Below are positions 53,580 through 61,954 of a DNA stretch of 64,000 nt, one piece after another. The translations under genes were made by a program, and so were the position numbers. The notes beneath the pieces were generated by a model. That model was not told the DNA's origin. It was given only the letters and a program-made list of their open reading frames with translations, and did no database searches. The DNA is from Streptomyces sp. NBC_00525. GTDB taxonomy: Bacteria; Actinomycetota; Actinomycetes; Streptomycetales; Streptomycetaceae. The stretch lies in the NCBI RefSeq assembly GCF_036346595.1, contig NZ_CP107834.1, positions 992,001-1,056,000 of the forward strand. Reading direction: 5' to 3'. Positions within the stretch are counted from its first letter, which is position 1, and each line of letters starts with the position of its first letter.

Positions 53580-55645
53580 GAGGGGTCGCCTTCCGGGACC
53601 GTGGTGCCGGGCTTCGGGGCGGTGGCGTCGCCGGCGGGTTCCCGAGCGGGCCGCTCCCCGTGGCGGGCGGCGGCCACGACGGCCCAGACGACCCAGACCA
53701 TGCCGAGCAGTCCGCGTACCCACGCCGGGCTGAGCGGAATCCACGGGATCATGAACACGCCCTTGTCCAGCGCGTCCAGGAGCGTCAGCGCGCCCAGGGC
53801 GACCGTCACCCACGCGAACACCGGGCGGGCCGGGCGCAGCGCCAGGCCGATGCCCGTCCACCAGAGCCCGGTGAGCAGGAGTGCGACGGCGGGGACGTAG
53901 GTGGCGGCGAGGCCCATGGTGGACCCGGCGACGTCGAGGCCGAGGCCGATGACGCCGAGGGCGCTCGCTGCGGTGGCGAGCCGGCTGGTGCGCAGCCGGC
54001 GCCACCACAGCACCCCGCCGACGAGCGCCAGGACCGCGGCGATGCCCAGGGCGGCCTGGAACTCGATGCGTTCGATGCCGCGTGCCCCGTACCAGTCGCA
54101 GCCGGCCGGGAGCCGGCGGGCCTGTACGTCGTAGTCGGCGCAGACCAGCAGCTGGGCGAGCTTGACGGGTTCGCCGGCGATCCGGTCGGTGGCGCCGGAG
54201 ACGGCGCCGCGCTCCTCTCCGCAGCGGGGCAGGGAGCGCGGGGTGGAGGCGCCGGTGTCCGACTGCCAGCAGTTGCCCTTGCCCTGGCCGTCCCACCAGA
54301 CGTCGGTGCCGTTGGGGCGGGCCTTTCCGTTCCGGTCGACGCCGAGGTGGTTGCCGGCGTACCGGTTGTGGTGCGAGGTGTCGGTCTGCTTGTCCAGCGC
54401 GTTCTCGCCGCGGATGAAGGCGGGGACGGCGCTGAGGAAGAACGCGGCGCGCCGCTGGCCGTAGATCCAGTTGTCCTCGTAGAGGTTCCAGTTGCCGCCC
54501 GCGGTGATGATTCCGGTGCCGGGCGGCATGGATATCTGGGGGCAGACCACTCCGTCCTCGTAGCCGCGTTCGGCGGGCGGCCGGGCGCAGGTGCCGTCGG
54601 CGACGTAGCGGTAGTAGTCGGCGTTGTTGTCGTGGATGAGGTTGCGTTCGAAGCGGGCGTGGTTCTGCGGGAGGCCGGGGTGGCCGGGGAAGGCGCTGTC
54701 CATGGAGGCGCCGCCCATGTTGTGGTCGAACTCGTTGTCGTGGACGTAGACGGAGTCGCCCGCGGTGCCGGAGTAGCCGACCATGCTGTGGTGGCTGCGG
54801 CAGCCGGTGATCTCGATGGAGTAGCGCGGCACGTCGTAGCCGTAGCCGTCGTTGATGTTCGAGGCGCTGCCGGGGTAGATGCCGGAGTCGCCGTTGCCGT
54901 AGGACTCGCAGTTCTTGTACAGGCCGTGGTCACTGGCGAAGGTCAGGAAGCCGTACTCGTCGTTCCAGCGGGTCAGTACGTCGTCGATGACGAAGCCGTC
55001 CTGGGCCAGGACGTAGAGCGAGTTGAAGGTGGTGCGCTGCGCGGTGAAGTTCTTGAAGTAGACGCCGTCGGAGCCGTCCGAGCGGATGGCGTTGAGCTTG
55101 CGGTACTTGGCGTCGATGACGACGTCCGTGCGGGCGGCGCCGGTGCCCTCGATCTGGAGGTCCTTCTTGCCGAGGATCGCCACCAGGTTCTGGTTGTGCG
55201 GGCACTTCAGCTGCTGGGCGTAGCTGAGGATCTGGTAGCCGAGCTTGGAGTCGGGTGCCTTCAGCCGGGCGCACTCCCCCGCCGGCTTCGGCAGCGAGGG
55301 CTCCTCCTCGTACAGGCCGGGGAGGATCGCGATGTTCATGCCGGGACGGTCGACGGCGTCCACGGCCTGCTGGAGGTGGCGGTAGCCGGAGGCGCGGCAG
55401 CGTTCGAAGAGCTTGAGGTTGCGGGTCCTCAGCGCCTCGGGGAAGCCGGACACCCGGCGTTCGAAGTCGGCGCGGTCGGTCTTGCAGACCAGCAGGTCGG
55501 GTGCGCCGGACCGGTACTCGGGGACGCTGCCGGTGCCGTCGGGCAGGGTGACCGGCCGTTCCTCGTGCGCCCGGGCGGCCGGGGCCGCCAGAGTTGCGGC
55601 GACGAGCGCCGCCAGGACCACCGAAAGTCTACGTGTCCACGACAT
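53576..55645 (-). CDS. Exported right-handed beta-helix protein with C-terminal membrane helices
   Basis: A 689-residue protein. Signal peptide about 1-26 (MSWTRRLSVVLAALVAATLA then APAARA). Residues 80-125 include RHLQQAVDAVDRPGMNIAILPGLYEE, the usual lead-in to a parallel beta-helix; repeats run to about 440 (GVYFKNFTAQRTTFNSLYVLAQDGFVIDDVL; HHSMVGYSGTAGDSVYVHDNEFDHNMGGASM). Four or five hydrophobic helices follow from about 550, placing the helix outside the membrane. ATG 55645 is chosen because it begins the signal peptide. It is first of a three-gene overlapping operon. The substrate, if any, is unknown; polysaccharide binding is possible. Confidence 0.82.
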   Translation of the reverse strand: MSWTRRLSVVLAALVAATLAAPAARAHEERPVTLPDGTGSVPEYRSGAPDLLVCKTDRADFERRVSGFPEALRTRNLKLFERCRASGYRHLQQAVDAVDRPGMNIAILPGLYEEEPSLPKPAGECARLKAPDSKLGYQILSYAQQLKCPHNQNLVAILGKKDLQIEGTGAARTDVVIDAKYRKLNAIRSDGSDGVYFKNFTAQRTTFNSLYVLAQDGFVIDDVLTRWNDEYGFLTFASDHGLYKNCESYGNGDSGIYPGSASNINDGYGYDVPRYSIEITGCRSHHSMVGYSGTAGDSVYVHDNEFDHNMGGASMDSAFPGHPGLPQNHARFERNLIHDNNADYYRYVADGTCARPPAERGYEDGVVCPQISMPPGTGIITAGGNWNLYEDNWIYGQRRAAFFLSAVPAFIRGENALDKQTDTSHHNRYAGNHLGVDRNGKARPNGTDVWWDGQGKGNCWQSDTGASTPRSLPRCGEERGAVSGATDRIAGEPVKLAQLLVCADYDVQARRLPAGCDWYGARGIERIEFQAALGIAAVLALVGGVLWWRRLRTSRLATAASALGVIGLGLDVAGSTMGLAATYVPAVALLLTGLWWTGIGLALRPARPVFAWVTVALGALTLLDALDKGVFMIPWIPLSPAWVRGLLGMVWVVWAVVAAARHGERPAREPAGDATAPKPGTTVPEGDPS

Positions 55646-55665
55646 GTGGCGGAGAGTAGAGCATT

Positions 55666-55681
55666 GTTCAGCTTTTTGAAC
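55666..55681. promoter_or_regulatory. Dyad in the divergent beta-helix/hmgA promoter region
   Basis: GTTCA (55666-55670) and TGAAC (55677-55681) are inverted around GCTTTT, between two divergent starts. The flanks are unusually AT-rich. Confidence 0.35.
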
Positions 55682-55765
55682 CCCTTCTGCACGGCGAATG
55701 CCGTTGACGCGCCCGGATTCCATTCCTACGGTTATGCATAGGATTTCTTCTCACCGGGAGCGCAC

Positions 55766-57091
55766 ATGAGCGGCATCGAGCAGGCGAGGAAGACGGCGGA
55801 GGCGCTTGCGTACTCCACCGGTTTCGGCAATCAGCACAGCTCCGAGGCAGTACCGGGAGCGCTCCCGCACGGGCGCAACTCGCCCCAGCGGGCCCCGCTG
55901 GGGCTGTACGCGGAGCAGCTGAGCGGTTCGGCGTTCACCGAGCCGCGCGCCCACAACCAGCGCAGCTGGCTGTACCGCATCCGCCCCTCGGCCGCCCATC
56001 CGCCGTTCGTCCGCGCGGACAACGGCGCGCTGCGCACCGCCCCGTTCACCGAGACCGTCCCCGACCCGAACCGGCTGCGCTGGGACCCGCTCCCGGACCC
56101 GGCGCCCGGCACGGACTTCCTCGCCGGTCTGTGGACGCTGGGCGGCAACGGCGACGCGGCGCAGCGCACCGGCATGGCCGTGCACCTCTACCACGCCGAC
56201 ACGTCCATGGACCGGGTGTTCAGCGACAGCGACGGCGAACTGCTGATCGTCCCCGAGCACGGCGGGCTGCTCCTGCGCACCGAGCTGGGCATGCTGCGCG
56301 CCGAGCCCGGTCATGTGGCCCTGATCCCGCGCGGCGTCCGCTTCCGGGTGGAGCTGCTCGACGCCACGGCGCGCGGGTACGTCTGCGAGAACTACGGCCG
56401 CCCCTTCGTCCTGCCGGACCTGGGGCCGATCGGCGCCAACGGGCTGGCCAACGCCCGCGACTTCCTGGCGCCGGTCGCCGCCTACGAGGACGTGGAGCGC
56501 CCGGTCGAGGTGGTCAACAAGTACTGCGGCAACCTCTGGACGGCGACGTACGACCACTCCCCGCTCGATGTGGTGGCCTGGCACGGCAACCACACCCCGT
56601 ACGTCTACGACCTGCGCCGCTTCAACGTCATCGGCTCGATCAGCTACGACCACCCGGACCCGTCGATCTTCACGGTGCTGACCTCGCCCTCGGACACGCC
56701 GGGCCTGGCCGGCGTCGACTTCGTGGTGTTCGCGCCGCGCTGGCTGGTCGGCGAGGACACGTTCCGCCCGCCGTACTTCCACCGCAATGTGATGAGCGAG
56801 TACATGGGCCTGATCGAGGGCGCCTACGACGCGAAGACGGCCGGCAAGGGCGGCTTCGTGCCCGGCGGCGGCTCGCTGCACAACATGATGTCGGCGCACG
56901 GCCCGGACCGGGAGACCTTCGACAGGGCGAGCGCGGCCGAGCTGAAGCCGCAGAAGATCGACGACGGACTGGCCTTCATGTTCGAGACCCGCTGGCCGGT
57001 CACCGCCACCGCTCAGGCGGCGTCGGCGGACCATCTTCAGCACGGTTACGACGACGTATGGCAGGGTCTGAGCCGCAACTTCCGGCCGTGA
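55766..57091 (+). CDS. hmgA: Homogentisate 1,2-dioxygenase
   Basis: A 441-residue iron dioxygenase that opens the ring of homogentisate to maleylacetoacetate in tyrosine and phenylalanine breakdown. [25 protein letters not shown] at the N-terminus, [17 protein letters not shown] with the iron ligands His and Glu, and [11 protein letters not shown] with the third ligand region are all present. Full length. The GntR gene follows 46 bases later and may regulate it. Confidence 0.95.
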   Translation: MSGIEQARKTAEALAYSTGFGNQHSSEAVPGALPHGRNSPQRAPLGLYAEQLSGSAFTEPRAHNQRSWLYRIRPSAAHPPFVRADNGALRTAPFTETVPDPNRLRWDPLPDPAPGTDFLAGLWTLGGNGDAAQRTGMAVHLYHADTSMDRVFSDSDGELLIVPEHGGLLLRTELGMLRAEPGHVALIPRGVRFRVELLDATARGYVCENYGRPFVLPDLGPIGANGLANARDFLAPVAAYEDVERPVEVVNKYCGNLWTATYDHSPLDVVAWHGNHTPYVYDLRRFNVIGSISYDHPDPSIFTVLTSPSDTPGLAGVDFVVFAPRWLVGEDTFRPPYFHRNVMSEYMGLIEGAYDAKTAGKGGFVPGGGSLHNMMSAHGPDRETFDRASAAELKPQKIDDGLAFMFETRWPVTATAQAASADHLQHGYDDVWQGLSRNFRP

Positions 57092-57137
57092 CGGACCCCG
57101 CCGCCCGAGCCGGCGTCCCCGCAGGCAGGAGAACCAG

Positions 57138-57923
57138 GTGCCGCAACCCGCTCCCCGTACCCCCGCGCCCCGCGATGCCTCGTTCGCGCCCGACTCGCTG
57201 GTCCTGAACCGCAAGCTGCCGCTGTGGTACCAGGTCTCGCAGTCGCTGCGGGCGTCGATACTGGGCCGTGCCCCGGACGCCACGCTGCGGCTGCCCACCG
57301 AGGAGCGGCTCGCGGCGCACTACGGGGTGAGCGTCCTGACCATGCGCCAGGCGCTCAAGGAGCTGGAGACGGAGGGACTGATCAGCCGGCACCGGCGGCG
57401 CGGCACGTTCATCGAGCCGCACGCCCGCCGCAGCTCGCCGGTCCGGCTGCTGGGCTCCATCGACGCGATCGTGGCCCAGCAGTCGGGCGAGCGCTCCACG
57501 CTGCTGGACCACGGCCCGGTCCCGGTGCCGGGCGAGGTGGCGGAGTACTTCCCCGGCTGCGCGGAGGTCGTCGGCTACCGCCGGCTGCGGTGCGAGGAGG
57601 AGAGCGGCGAGCCGACCAACTGGGCGCAGAACTGGGTGCACCCCGAGGTCGCGGCGGACCTGGACGCGGCGGACCTCGACCGGTGGCCGATGACGAAGGT
57701 GCTGCGCGACCGGGTCGGGGTGCCCATCTCCCGGATCACCGACACGGTCGAGGCCCGGCTCGCCGACCCGGCCACCGCCGAACTGCTGGGTGTGCCGCTG
57801 CTGAGCCCGATCCTGTACTACACGGGCGTCACCTACGACGAGGGCGGCCGGGTGGTCGATGTGGCGCAGATCCGCTACCGGGGCGACCGGTTCTCGTTCT
57901 CGGTGACGGTCGAGGCGCACTGA
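57138..57923 (+). CDS. GntR-family regulator with UTRA domain
   Basis: A 261-residue HutC-type regulator. The helix-turn-helix is LPTEERLAAHYGVSVLTMRQALKELETEGLISRHRRRGTFI (about 53-93), followed by a UTRA ligand domain (about 110-255). GTG 57138 follows GGAG. It follows hmgA on the same strand and may control aromatic catabolism. Its last codons, SVTVEAH, lie in the first copy of a 17-bp tandem duplication, and the stop codon is made by the start of the second copy. Confidence 0.88.
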   Translation: MPQPAPRTPAPRDASFAPDSLVLNRKLPLWYQVSQSLRASILGRAPDATLRLPTEERLAAHYGVSVLTMRQALKELETEGLISRHRRRGTFIEPHARRSSPVRLLGSIDAIVAQQSGERSTLLDHGPVPVPGEVAEYFPGCAEVVGYRRLRCEEESGEPTNWAQNWVHPEVAADLDAADLDRWPMTKVLRDRVGVPISRITDTVEARLADPATAELLGVPLLSPILYYTGVTYDEGGRVVDVAQIRYRGDRFSFSVTVEAH

Positions 57924-57937
57924 CGGTCGAGGCGCAC
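57904..57937. repeat. 17-bp perfect tandem duplication across a gene junction
   Basis: TGACGGTCGAGGCGCAC occurs at 57904-57920 and immediately again at 57921-57937. Both copies can encode TVEAH, the first in the GntR frame and the second in the frame of the following gene. Since 17 is not a multiple of three, a single copy would join the two frames. Confidence 0.9.
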
Positions 57938-58006
57938 CGGGCCGTGCACGGGGTCGTTACGATGCCGGGGAAGGCGGCGGGCGCGGCAGGCGGGGAGGGC
58001 GACACG

Positions 58007-59251
58007 GTGGCAGCACCGGCAGCGGCCGGGTCCGGCACGGACCCGAGCGGCCCGCTCCTCGACGACCTCATGCCCTGGTCGGTGCGGCCGCTGCGGACCG
58101 GTCGCGCCTGGGTCACCTCCCCCGACACGGCATCGCTGCGGGCCCGCTGGGAGCGTCTGGTACGCGCCGACGGCGAGGAGCGCGAGCGGCTGTTCGCGCC
58201 GACCCGGGCCCGTACGCAGCACAGCGCGGTGGCCGCCCTGCCCGGCCGGCCCGGCGCCACCGGCCGCTTCGCCCGTGAGTCGGGCCCCTGTCCGGAGCCG
58301 GTGCGGGTGCTGCACGGCCCATTCGACGAGCAGTGGCTGCTCCCCGACCACCGGCTGATCGACGTGGCCCGGCCCGAGCTGTGGCGGGTGGCCGACGCCG
58401 GGCAGCTCTTCCTCGTGGAGCACGGCCGGGTGCCGCACGATCCGGGCCCGCCCGTGTCGGTGACGACGCTGCTGCCGGACGGCCACTCCCCCGCCGGGCG
58501 CCCCGGCCGCGTCCGCCCGCTGCACCGCCGCCCCGGCGGCCTCGAACCCAACCTCGCGCCGGGCCTGCTGTCCGCGCTGCGCGCCCGGTACGGGGACGGG
58601 GTGAGCGCCGACGCGGTGGCGGCCTGGATTCTGGCGGCGGCCCGCCCCTCGCCGGCCGGCTGCGTGGTCCCGCTCCCGGCGGACGCCGCGCGCTGGGCGG
58701 AGGGGGTCGGGCTGGGCCGGGAGCTGCTGCGGCTCCAGTTGCGCGGGGCGCGCGGGGCGGAGCGGCCCCGGCTGCCGGGCGGGCAGCGGCCCTATGTGCG
58801 GGCCGCCGTGGGGCCGGACCCGACGCCCCTGGTGTACGACGCCGGGGAGCGGGTGCTCCACCTCGGTGCGGGCCGCATCGCGCCGGTGCCCGCGGGGGCG
58901 TGGGAGTTCCGGGTGAGCGGGGTGCGGGTGCTGGAGCTGTGGTGCGAGCGGCGGGCGGCGGCGTGTGGGGCGGCGGGGGCCGGGGATGCGGGGCTCGACG
59001 CGGTGCGGGCGCGCGGCTGGCTCCAGGAGTGGACCTCGGAGCTGCTGGAGCTGATCTCGCTGCTCGCCCTGCTGGCCGAGCTGCGGCCCCGGCAGGAGGC
59101 GCTGGCCGGGGCGCTGGCGGCGGAGCCGGGGATCGGCGCCGACGAGCTGCGGGCGGCCGGGGTGCTGCCGGTGCCGGAGGCCGCGCGGCGGCCCGCATCG
59201 GTGCTCGATCACCGCGAGGAGGGCCCGGACGGGCAGTTCGCGCTGCTGTGA
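58007..59251 (+). CDS. Orphan type ISP restriction-modification specificity-domain protein
   Basis: A 414-residue protein made only of what I recognise as the type ISP restriction/modification C-terminal (specificity) domain: DDLMPWSVRPLRTGRAWVTSPD, FAPTRARTQHSAVAALPG, CPEPVRVLHGPFDEQWLLPDHRLIDVARPELWRV, and VRPLHRRPGGLEPNLAPGLL. The nuclease, helicase and methyltransferase parts of a real type ISP enzyme are absent here and in the neighbours. GTG 58007 follows GGGGAGGG; ATG 57962 is an alternative. Restriction activity is therefore unlikely; the domain may have another, conserved use in Streptomyces. Confidence 0.75.
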   Translation: MAAPAAAGSGTDPSGPLLDDLMPWSVRPLRTGRAWVTSPDTASLRARWERLVRADGEERERLFAPTRARTQHSAVAALPGRPGATGRFARESGPCPEPVRVLHGPFDEQWLLPDHRLIDVARPELWRVADAGQLFLVEHGRVPHDPGPPVSVTTLLPDGHSPAGRPGRVRPLHRRPGGLEPNLAPGLLSALRARYGDGVSADAVAAWILAAARPSPAGCVVPLPADAARWAEGVGLGRELLRLQLRGARGAERPRLPGGQRPYVRAAVGPDPTPLVYDAGERVLHLGAGRIAPVPAGAWEFRVSGVRVLELWCERRAAACGAAGAGDAGLDAVRARGWLQEWTSELLELISLLALLAELRPRQEALAGALAAEPGIGADELRAAGVLPVPEAARRPASVLDHREEGPDGQFALL

Positions 59252-59257
59252 GCGGGG

Positions 59258-59884
59258 CTACTTCCGGGACATATCCCGGTCCGGGAGGGCGGCGGGGCGG
59301 TCCAGTGCGCCGAGCAGCCGGACGAAGCCGGACTCCAGGAAGGCGGCGAGTTCGTCCGGGGCGTCCGGCTCCTCCAGCGGCCAGCTGGTGACGGCCTCCT
59401 CGGCGAAGGCGAGCCAGGCGCGGGCGGCCAGGGTCAGCCGGGGCGACGGCGGCATGCCGAGTGCGCGCTGCCCCTCCTCGACCCGGCGCGCCAGGGTGGC
59501 GCGGGTGGTCTCGACGATGTCCTCGACGGCGGGGTGGCTCCCGGCGGCGCCCCGGACGAGGGCGAGATAGATCCTGCGGCGCCCGGCGACGTACGCGACG
59601 AATCCGGCGATGAACGCCCGCGTCCAGCAGACCGGGTCCAGCGAGGCGTCCGGTTCGGTGGCGGCGGCGAAGTCGTCGCACACCTGGCGCACCACGGAGC
59701 GGTAGAAGTCGCGTTTGGACTCGAAATAGTGGAAGAGCAGGCCCCGCGATATTCCGGCGCGGCGGGCCACGGCATCGGTGGACAGCTCGTCCAGGGTGCA
59801 ATCGGCGAGCATATCCATGCCAATCGCCACCAGCTGGGCTCTTCGCTCATCGGGGCGCAGGCGCGCTGCTCGCTTCTCGGACAT
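59258..59884 (-). CDS. Self-regulating TetR-family regulator
   Basis: A 208-residue regulator with helix-turn-helix LVAIGMDMLADCTLDELSTDAVARRAGISRGLLFHYFESKRDFYRSVVRQ at about 18-67. The C-terminal domain has no recognised subfamily. A near-perfect 20-bp dyad, GTAGTTCGACTTCGAATTAC, lies 15 bases before the start, which fits autorepression. ATG 59884 is preferred over GTG 59890. Other targets unknown. Confidence 0.87.
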   Translation of the reverse strand: MSEKRAARLRPDERRAQLVAIGMDMLADCTLDELSTDAVARRAGISRGLLFHYFESKRDFYRSVVRQVCDDFAAATEPDASLDPVCWTRAFIAGFVAYVAGRRRIYLALVRGAAGSHPAVEDIVETTRATLARRVEEGQRALGMPPSPRLTLAARAWLAFAEEAVTSWPLEEPDAPDELAAFLESGFVRLLGALDRPAALPDRDMSRK

Positions 59885-59899
59885 GGGCACAGTGTAGAA

Positions 59900-59919
59900 G
59901 TAGTTCGACTTCGAATTAC
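59900..59919. promoter_or_regulatory. Likely operator of the TetR at 59258-59884
   Basis: GTAGTTCGACTTCGAATTAC: arms GTAxTTCGA and TCGAAxTAC are exact inverted repeats except for one position in each arm, with a 2-base centre. It lies immediately upstream of the regulator start in a local AT-rich patch. Confidence 0.75.
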
Positions 59920-60050
59920 CTCCCTACCCGTCCGAGTCCGCCGGGCACGGTGCGTAACCGGGTGCGGACATGGCGACGCGCCACTGCCGCTCCGGGGATG
60001 ACGGGAGAGCGGGCAGCGGCGCGCTGCGTGAATCCGGGGCGGCCGTGGGG

Positions 60051-60314
60051 TCAGTGGCGGCTGCCGAAGAGGGAGCGCCGCAGCCGGCGCAGTGGTGCGA
60101 AGAGCGAGACCCGTGCACTTCGGCTGCGCCGGGCATGCCCGACGTCGCGCGAGGTCAGCTCGCGCATCAGCAGTGTCGCTTCCGCGGATTCGCGCTGCGG
60201 GACGACGGGGCCGCCCAGCACCGCGAGATGGCGGTCGAGGCGCGAACTCGTCGCACCGCTCCCGCAGGTAATGGCAGGTACGCGCGCCCTGCTGCGTACC
60301 GTTATCTGTTCCAT
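60051..60314 (-). CDS. Small basic hypothetical protein
   Basis: An 87-residue protein: MEQITVRSRARVPAITCGSG at the start, then TSSRLDRHLAVLGGPVV, and a strongly basic end (RRSRSARVSLFAPLRRLRRSLFG). GGGGAG precedes ATG 60314. The even composition and good ribosome site favour a real gene over a shadow frame. Membrane-surface or nucleic-acid contact is possible from the basic tail, but the function is unknown. Confidence 0.55.
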   Translation of the reverse strand: MEQITVRSRARVPAITCGSGATSSRLDRHLAVLGGPVVPQRESAEATLLMRELTSRDVGHARRSRSARVSLFAPLRRLRRSLFGSRH

Positions 60315-60436
60315 GTCACTCCCCACCCGTACGAGGGCACTCGGCCGCAGGTTAACCCTATCCCCTGCCACCGACACTCGTGTATCCCGCCACCGGGATT
60401 GCGCACACATGTACGGAGGTTGACGCCGTGTCGGCG

Positions 60437-60460
60437 GGCGCGCCCCTTCCGGGGCGCGCC
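60437..60460 (-). terminator. Terminator of the SGNH esterase gene
   Basis: GGCGCGCCCC (60437-60446) pairs with GGGGCGCGCC (60451-60460) around TTCC. It starts six bases after the end of the leftward esterase gene. Confidence 0.85.
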
Positions 60461-60465
60461 TCCGG

Positions 60466-61266
60466 TCAGTCGAGCGCGTTGAGGACGGGCAGGTAGCCAC
60501 CGGACTGGCCGGCGGCGAAGGGGTGGTACGACTCGCCGATGTTCAGCCAGTTGAGGCTGTGCAGCCAGGAGTCGCCGGAGCAGATCTCGTGCCCCGCGAA
60601 GGCGGAGGTGACACTGCCGAAGGTGAAGCCGTGGTCGGCGGCGCGCTTGGCGGTGGCCGTGTTGAGGTAGTCGGCGGCGCCGTTGATGGCGCTGCGGATC
60701 GTGTCGTTGAGGCCGACGATGCAGGAGCCGCCGATCTTGTAGAAGCGCGGGTAGCCGAGGACGACCACCCGGGCGTTGGGCGCCTTGGCCCTGATCGCGG
60801 AGTACACCGAGTCGAGCTTGCCGGGCAGCGTGTTGTCCACGTAGCTGCGGGCGGTCGCGATGCGGCTGAGGCAGGTGGACTGCGACTGGAGGACACAGGT
60901 CGTCATGACGTCGGCGAAGCCCGCGTCGTTGCCGCCGATGGAGATGGAGACCAGGTCGGTCGAGGAGTTGAGCGGGCCCAGCTGACCGGCGGTCACATCG
61001 CCGGTGCGCGCGCCGGAGCAGGCGGTGAAGGCGAAGGAGGAGGGCGAGTGGGCCGCGGCCCAGAGGGAGGGGTAGGCGCGGGTGCTGCGCTTGCAGTCGC
61101 CGCTGGAGCTGATGTAACTCCCGGACCCGACACCCGAGGAGTACGAGTCCCCGAGGGCGACGTAGTCGACGGAGGCCGCGGCGCTCGCGCTGCCCGCCCC
61201 GGTCAGGGCGAGAACGGCACCGAGCAGGACTGAGGACGAGAAAGCCACGAGTCTGGACAATTTCAC
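60466..61266 (-). CDS. Secreted SGNH/GDSL esterase (SCO1725-like)
   Basis: A 266-residue secreted lipase/esterase. The signal peptide is MKLSRLVAFSSSVLLGAVLALTGAGSASA. Block I is YVALGDSYSSGVGSG with catalytic Ser41; ISIGGNDAGFAD is block III; the His lies in NIGESYHPFAAGQSGGYLP. Six cysteines (for example GDCKRS, TACSG, TTCVLQ, TCLSR, GSCIVG, HEICSG) would form three disulfides as in the Streptomyces GDSL enzymes of known structure. It hydrolyses short- to medium-chain esters outside the cell. Confidence 0.92.
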   Translation of the reverse strand: MKLSRLVAFSSSVLLGAVLALTGAGSASAAASVDYVALGDSYSSGVGSGSYISSSGDCKRSTRAYPSLWAAAHSPSSFAFTACSGARTGDVTAGQLGPLNSSTDLVSISIGGNDAGFADVMTTCVLQSQSTCLSRIATARSYVDNTLPGKLDSVYSAIRAKAPNARVVVLGYPRFYKIGGSCIVGLNDTIRSAINGAADYLNTATAKRAADHGFTFGSVTSAFAGHEICSGDSWLHSLNWLNIGESYHPFAAGQSGGYLPVLNALD

Positions 61267-61544
61267 GGGATCTCCCTTGGACCGGCCGGCAGGATCTCTG
61301 CCCTACTCAGTGGTAGCAGCGCGGACCGGCTTTCCGGAAGTGTTCATGCCAAGTCAAATGGGTGAGCTTTCGACGACGGCTCCGTAACGGCCGGAAGGGC
61401 CAACTACCCGTTCCCACCAGGGGGTTGCAGCCACCCCGCACGGATGTTCTACTCCATTGGTCCAGGCCAATACCCCGCGGACAGGAGTCATCTCCTGTGA
61501 CTCCCGCGCATTCGCGGCGGCACCGACGAGAAGAGGAGATTTCC

Positions 61545-61766
61545 GTGAAGTTCATTACCGGACTCGGCGACACCCTGCTCCGGAAACTGGTGCCCGAAAC
61601 CGAGGCGCAGGCCGCCTGTGTCACCTGCGGCACGGGCTGCACGTCGTACAAGCAGTACAAGTGCGAGCAGGGCATGCGGCTCTTCGCCCGGTGCTGCTAC
61701 ATGGCGAACGGCAGCAACTGCACCGCCCCGTACTGCGGCAGCTGGAGCTACTGCGGCTTCTGCTGA
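61545..61766 (+). CDS. Cysteine-rich peptide precursor (putative secreted RiPP-like or disulfide-rich peptide)
   Basis: A 73-residue precursor. Residues 1-23 (MKFITGLGDTLLRKLVPETE then AQA) form an amphipathic leader, not a classical signal peptide. The remaining 50 residues hold ten cysteines at positions 25, 28, 32, 40, 50, 51, 59, 64, 70 and 73, spaced AC-x2-C-x3-C-x7-C-x9-CC-x7-C-x4-C-x5-C-x2-C, plus many Tyr, Ser and Gly. A cut after AQA is the obvious processing point. GTG 61545 is fixed by GAGGAG six bases before it; the upstream open frame to 61362 is not coding-like. The next genes encode a MauE membrane protein, a TlpA thioredoxin and an ABC exporter, suggesting oxidative folding and export of this peptide. 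Confidence 0.75.
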   Translation: MKFITGLGDTLLRKLVPETEAQAACVTCGTGCTSYKQYKCEQGMRLFARCCYMANGSNCTAPYCGSWSYCGFC

Positions 61767-61840
61767 CGCGGCCCGCACTTGATCGGGGCGGCCGACCGCT
61801 GACCGTCCGTCATCCGAACGGATTCCGACGAGGAGGACCT

Positions 61841-61954
61841 GTGCCGCGTCCGACACGGCTCCGGCCGTCCGGCCGCCACCGCCCGGCATGCCCGGCGGCC
61901 CTCCTCGCCGGGGTCCCGGCCGCCGGGGGAAGACCATGGCGTATGCCGTACTGA
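61841..61954 (+). CDS. Short open frame with strong ribosome site before mauE-like gene
   Basis: GAGGAGG precedes a GTG at 61841 that opens a 37-codon frame (MPRPTRLRPSGRHRPACPAA and onward) ending inside the first codons of the MauE-type gene. The product is Arg/Pro-rich with no recognised motif. It may be a translational coupling leader rather than a functional peptide. Confidence 0.3.
   Translation: MPRPTRLRPSGRHRPACPAALLAGVPAAGGRPWRMPY

Noticed and set aside
58007..59251. A complete restriction-modification system
   Set aside because: No methyltransferase, helicase or nuclease gene lies nearby.
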